From Synergistaceae bacterium (GTDB lineage Bacteria; Synergistota; Synergistia; Synergistales; Aminobacteriaceae): a DNA stretch of 21,619 nucleotides. The translations under genes were made by a program, and so were the position numbers. The first letter of the stretch is position 1. Each line of letters begins with the position of its first letter. The stretch covers positions 1 through 21,619 of the forward strand of contig JAITPZ010000100.1 of the NCBI GenBank assembly GCA_031289165.1, in the 5' to 3' direction. The notes beneath the pieces are model-generated. The model was not told the DNA's origin and made no database searches. It worked only from the letters and a program-made list of their open reading frames with translations. Shown one piece after another: positions 19,515-21,619 of this stretch.

Positions 19515-20618
19515 ATGGACGGATCGGGCCACATTCTTGAGTTAAAAAACCTGTGCAGGACATTCCGCATGAAAACGAATGTGGTGGAGGCCCTCAAAAA
19601 CGTGTCCATAAGCGTGGACGCGGGGGACATATTCGGGATCATCGGAGTGAGCGGCGCGGGAAAGAGCACGCTGGTGAGAAGCATCAATATGCTGGAGAGG
19701 CCGGACAGCGGGGAGGTGTACGTATCGGGGAACAACATCGCCGCTCTGCCCGAGAGGGAGCTGATGAAAATCCGCCAGAAGATCGGCATGATTTTTCAGC
19801 AGTTCAACCTCCTGAAATCGAAAACCGTATACGAAAACATCGCCTTTCCGCTGCGCTACCTGAAAAAAAGCAGAGCGGAGATCGGCCGGAAAGTCGGCGA
19901 TATGCTGGAAATCGTGGGGCTGACGGACAAGGCGTGGAACTATCCGTCCCAGCTCAGCGGCGGACAGAAGCAGCGGGTCGCCATTGCCAGAGCTCTGGTC
20001 ACCGAACCGGATATTCTGCTCAGCGACGAGGCGACGTCCGCTCTGGATCCTCAGACGACGGACTCCATACTGAGCCTTCTGAAGGAACTCAACACGCGGT
20101 TTGGACTGACCATCGTGCTGATCAGCCACGAAATGGACGTGGTCAAAAAAATCTGCAACAGGGTGGCGGTGCTGGACGACGGAGAGGTGGCGGAACAGGG
20201 CGTTCTGTGGGACGTCTTTTCCAATCCCGTTTCCGGGATCACAAAAAAAATGGTGTCCGGGCTCTTCAGGCTCGACAACATCCATTACATCCTGGACAAC
20301 ATCGACGTCGGCAAAATCATTCGGGGATGGGGGCTGATCGTTCATCTGCTTTTTCGGGGGGAAAAAGCGAATAACGCCTATATCGCTTATCTTGTCAAAA
20401 AATTTGACGTCGAAATCAGCATCATTTACGGCAACATCGAGATCATCCAGTCCTCTCCCATAGGGAGCCTGTTTATCGTCGCGACCGGCGACCGGGCGCA
20501 GGTGGAGGCGGCGCTCGACTACCTGCGCTCGGAGGACGTCCGCGTGAATATTTTACGGGAATATTCCAACGAAAATGAAGACAGAGGAAACTTTTCAGAG
20601 GGGAAGGATCTTATTTGA
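19515..20618 (+). CDS. metN: methionine ABC transporter ATPase MetN
   Basis: A 367-residue ABC ATPase. Walker A is GVSGAGKST (about residues 42-50), the Q-loop is FQQFNLLKSKTVYENI, the signature is LSGGQKQRVAIARAL, Walker B is ILLSDEATSALDP, and the switch His is in LISHEMD. The C-terminal ~80 residues (NAYIAYLVKKFDVEISIIYG and on) match the NIL domain, which binds methionine and inhibits transport in MetN proteins. ATG 19515 is favoured over 19509 because GGAGG is then 8 bp away. It overlaps metI by 4 bp. Close homologues import methionine, D-methionine or sometimes cysteine/cystine; the leader with Met and Cys codons fits sulfur amino acids. Confidence 0.92.
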   Translation: MDGSGHILELKNLCRTFRMKTNVVEALKNVSISVDAGDIFGIIGVSGAGKSTLVRSINMLERPDSGEVYVSGNNIAALPERELMKIRQKIGMIFQQFNLLKSKTVYENIAFPLRYLKKSRAEIGRKVGDMLEIVGLTDKAWNYPSQLSGGQKQRVAIARALVTEPDILLSDEATSALDPQTTDSILSLLKELNTRFGLTIVLISHEMDVVKKICNRVAVLDDGEVAEQGVLWDVFSNPVSGITKKMVSGLFRLDNIHYILDNIDVGKIIRGWGLIVHLLFRGEKANNAYIAYLVKKFDVEISIIYGNIEIIQSSPIGSLFIVATGDRAQVEAALDYLRSEDVRVNILREYSNENEDRGNFSEGKDLI

Positions 20619-21295
20619 ACGAAATTTTTTTTGAATATTTTCCAAACGTGGTCGAATTGCAGAGCGACTTAATAAAATCTCTGAAAGAGACTTTTGTCAT
20701 GGTCGGAATTTCGGGGTCGTTCAGCCTGTTTTTCGGTCTGTTGACGGGGATTGTCCTCGTCGTTACGGCGCAGGGCGGCCTGTACGAAAACAAATGGGGC
20801 AACAGCGTCGTGAGCAAGGTGATCAACGCGTTTCGCTCCATACCCTTCGTGATCCTCATCGCTTTTATGGTGCCCTTTACCCGGCTGGTCGCCGGAACCT
20901 CCATAGGGCTGAGGGGAGCGGTTCCGCCTCTGGTGGTCGGGATCGTGCCCTTCATCTCGCGGGTTGTGGAACAGGCCCTGTACGAGGTGGACAAAGGGGT
21001 CATCGAGGCGGCCAGGGCCATGGGAATTTCAAAACCCTACATCATCGTCCACATCCTCATCCGGGAGGCCCTGCCCGGTATCGTCCGGGCGCTGGTCATC
21101 AGCTTCATCAGCCTGATCGGGCTTTCGGCCATGGCCGGGGCCGTCGGCGGAGGGGGAATCGGCAGCTTCGCCATACGGTATGGTTACGCCCGCTACATGA
21201 CGGACATCACGATCGTGACCGTCCTGATTCTTCTGCTTATTGTAAACGCGCTCCAGGGGCTGGGAAACATCGCAGCCCGAAAAATGACTCACTAA
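20615..21295 (+). CDS. metI: methionine ABC transporter permease MetI
   Basis: A 226-residue permease with about five membrane helices and the family's conserved blocks GISGSFSLFFGLLTGIVLVV, VINAFRSIPFVILIAFMVPF, GTSIGLRGAVPPLVVG and FISRVVEQALYEVDKG, then the coupling motif EAARAMGISKPYIIVHILIR and a late AMAGAVGGGGIGSFAIRYGY. Two copies form the membrane channel with two MetN. The start is TTG 20615 inside the metN stop region (TTGA overlap), with GAGGGGAAGG upstream, so translation is coupled. Confidence 0.92.
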   Translation: MNEIFFEYFPNVVELQSDLIKSLKETFVMVGISGSFSLFFGLLTGIVLVVTAQGGLYENKWGNSVVSKVINAFRSIPFVILIAFMVPFTRLVAGTSIGLRGAVPPLVVGIVPFISRVVEQALYEVDKGVIEAARAMGISKPYIIVHILIREALPGIVRALVISFISLIGLSAMAGAVGGGGIGSFAIRYGYARYMTDITIVTVLILLLIVNALQGLGNIAARKMTH

Positions 21296-21323
21296 ACTAA
21301 TCTATATTCAGGAGGAACATATC

Positions 21324-21619
21324 ATGAACCGAAAAACGAAATCTTTGCGCCATATCATCCGTTTCCTTGTCCTCACGCTCGCCGCGAGCCTCGTGTTGGG
21401 CGGCGTCGTGTTCGCCGCGCCCATCGTCGTCAAAGTGGGAACGACCAGCGACGAGCCCCGAGTGTGGAACGCCGTCCAGAAGAACCTCGACGCGGCGGGA
21501 GAGAACATCAAAATCGAAATCGTGTACATCACGCCCGCCAACCCCAACGAATTTCTGGCCGCCGGCGAACTCGATCTGAACGCCTATCAGCATTACGCCA
21601 ATCTGGAAAAAAACGCGGC
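21324..21619 (+). CDS. metQ: MetQ/NlpA-family binding protein, partial
   Basis: The first 98 codons of a substrate-binding protein cut by the window end. The N-terminus is basic, then hydrophobic (FLVLTLAASLVLGGVVFAA), giving a Sec signal peptide cleaved near VFA-A. The mature start IVVKVGTTSDEPRVWNAV, then IVYITPANPNEFLAAGELDLNAYQHY, matches MetQ/NlpA. Most MetQ proteins are lipoproteins with a Cys after the signal; no Cys is present here, so this one appears to be soluble in the periplasm. AGGAGG lies 8 bp before the ATG, and metI ends 28 bp earlier. Confidence 0.9.
   Translation, partial: MNRKTKSLRHIIRFLVLTLAASLVLGGVVFAAPIVVKVGTTSDEPRVWNAVQKNLDAAGENIKIEIVYITPANPNEFLAAGELDLNAYQHYANLEKNA

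Overview
The window looks like chromosome from a strictly anaerobic, amino-acid or organic-acid fermenting bacterium with GC-rich coding DNA. Members of the Synergistota fit best, from the combination of a TRAP transporter, tartrate dehydratase, several FadR-type GntR regulators, MetNIQ, and an Ahb-type (siroheme-dependent) heme pathway. That placement is an inference from gene content, not from a marker gene. About 25 convincing protein genes are present. No rRNA, tRNA, CRISPR array or intact transposase was seen.

Layout, left to right. Positions 1-390 hold no gene but carry the first copy of a dispersed composite repeat and a perfect 17-bp hairpin. Positions 391-1561 (minus strand) encode a YigZ/IMPACT protein and a HIT-family nucleotide hydrolase or phosphorylase, with two perfect inverted DnaA boxes and a 10-bp inverted repeat upstream. 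Two small membrane proteins converge at 1723-2539. A heme pair follows at 2712-4812: the radical SAM protein AhbC, and a fused AhbA-AhbB siroheme decarboxylase whose last codons and stop lie in a second repeat copy. Next come a NimA-like flavin-binding protein, then a FadR-type regulator, a D-2-hydroxyacid dehydrogenase and a cupin (5661-7894), a VOC protein and a membrane-anchored nuclease on the minus strand, and a third repeat copy. A FIST-domain sensor gene (9310-10482) is followed by an orphan 38-codon tail of a response-regulator receiver domain, then a tiny Tyr/Pro-rich exported protein.

Serine acetyltransferase (11103-12119, minus) has a promoter, cysteine-rich leader reading frames and an intrinsic terminator ahead of it, which together look like an attenuator. 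A lower-GC islet at 12484-12951 carries a minimal nucleotidyltransferase flanked by two overlapping tiny ORFs. The minus-strand operon 17646-13232 encodes L(+)-tartrate dehydratase (ttdA, ttdB) and a complete TRAP transporter (DctP, DctQ, DctM). Diverging from it are two tandem GntR regulators, and the shared promoter region carries two clear palindromes at the two start sites. The right end is a metN-metI-metQ operon. It is also preceded by a promoter, a short leader ORF with Met and Cys codons, an antiterminator-like hairpin and an intrinsic terminator.

The most interesting signals are the two putative leader-peptide attenuators on sulfur amino acid genes, the tartrate dehydratase/TRAP/twin-GntR locus, the dispersed two-module repeat that has reached the end of a gene, and the FIST gene with a stranded receiver-domain tail. 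All function calls rest on reading motifs by eye; no database search was run.
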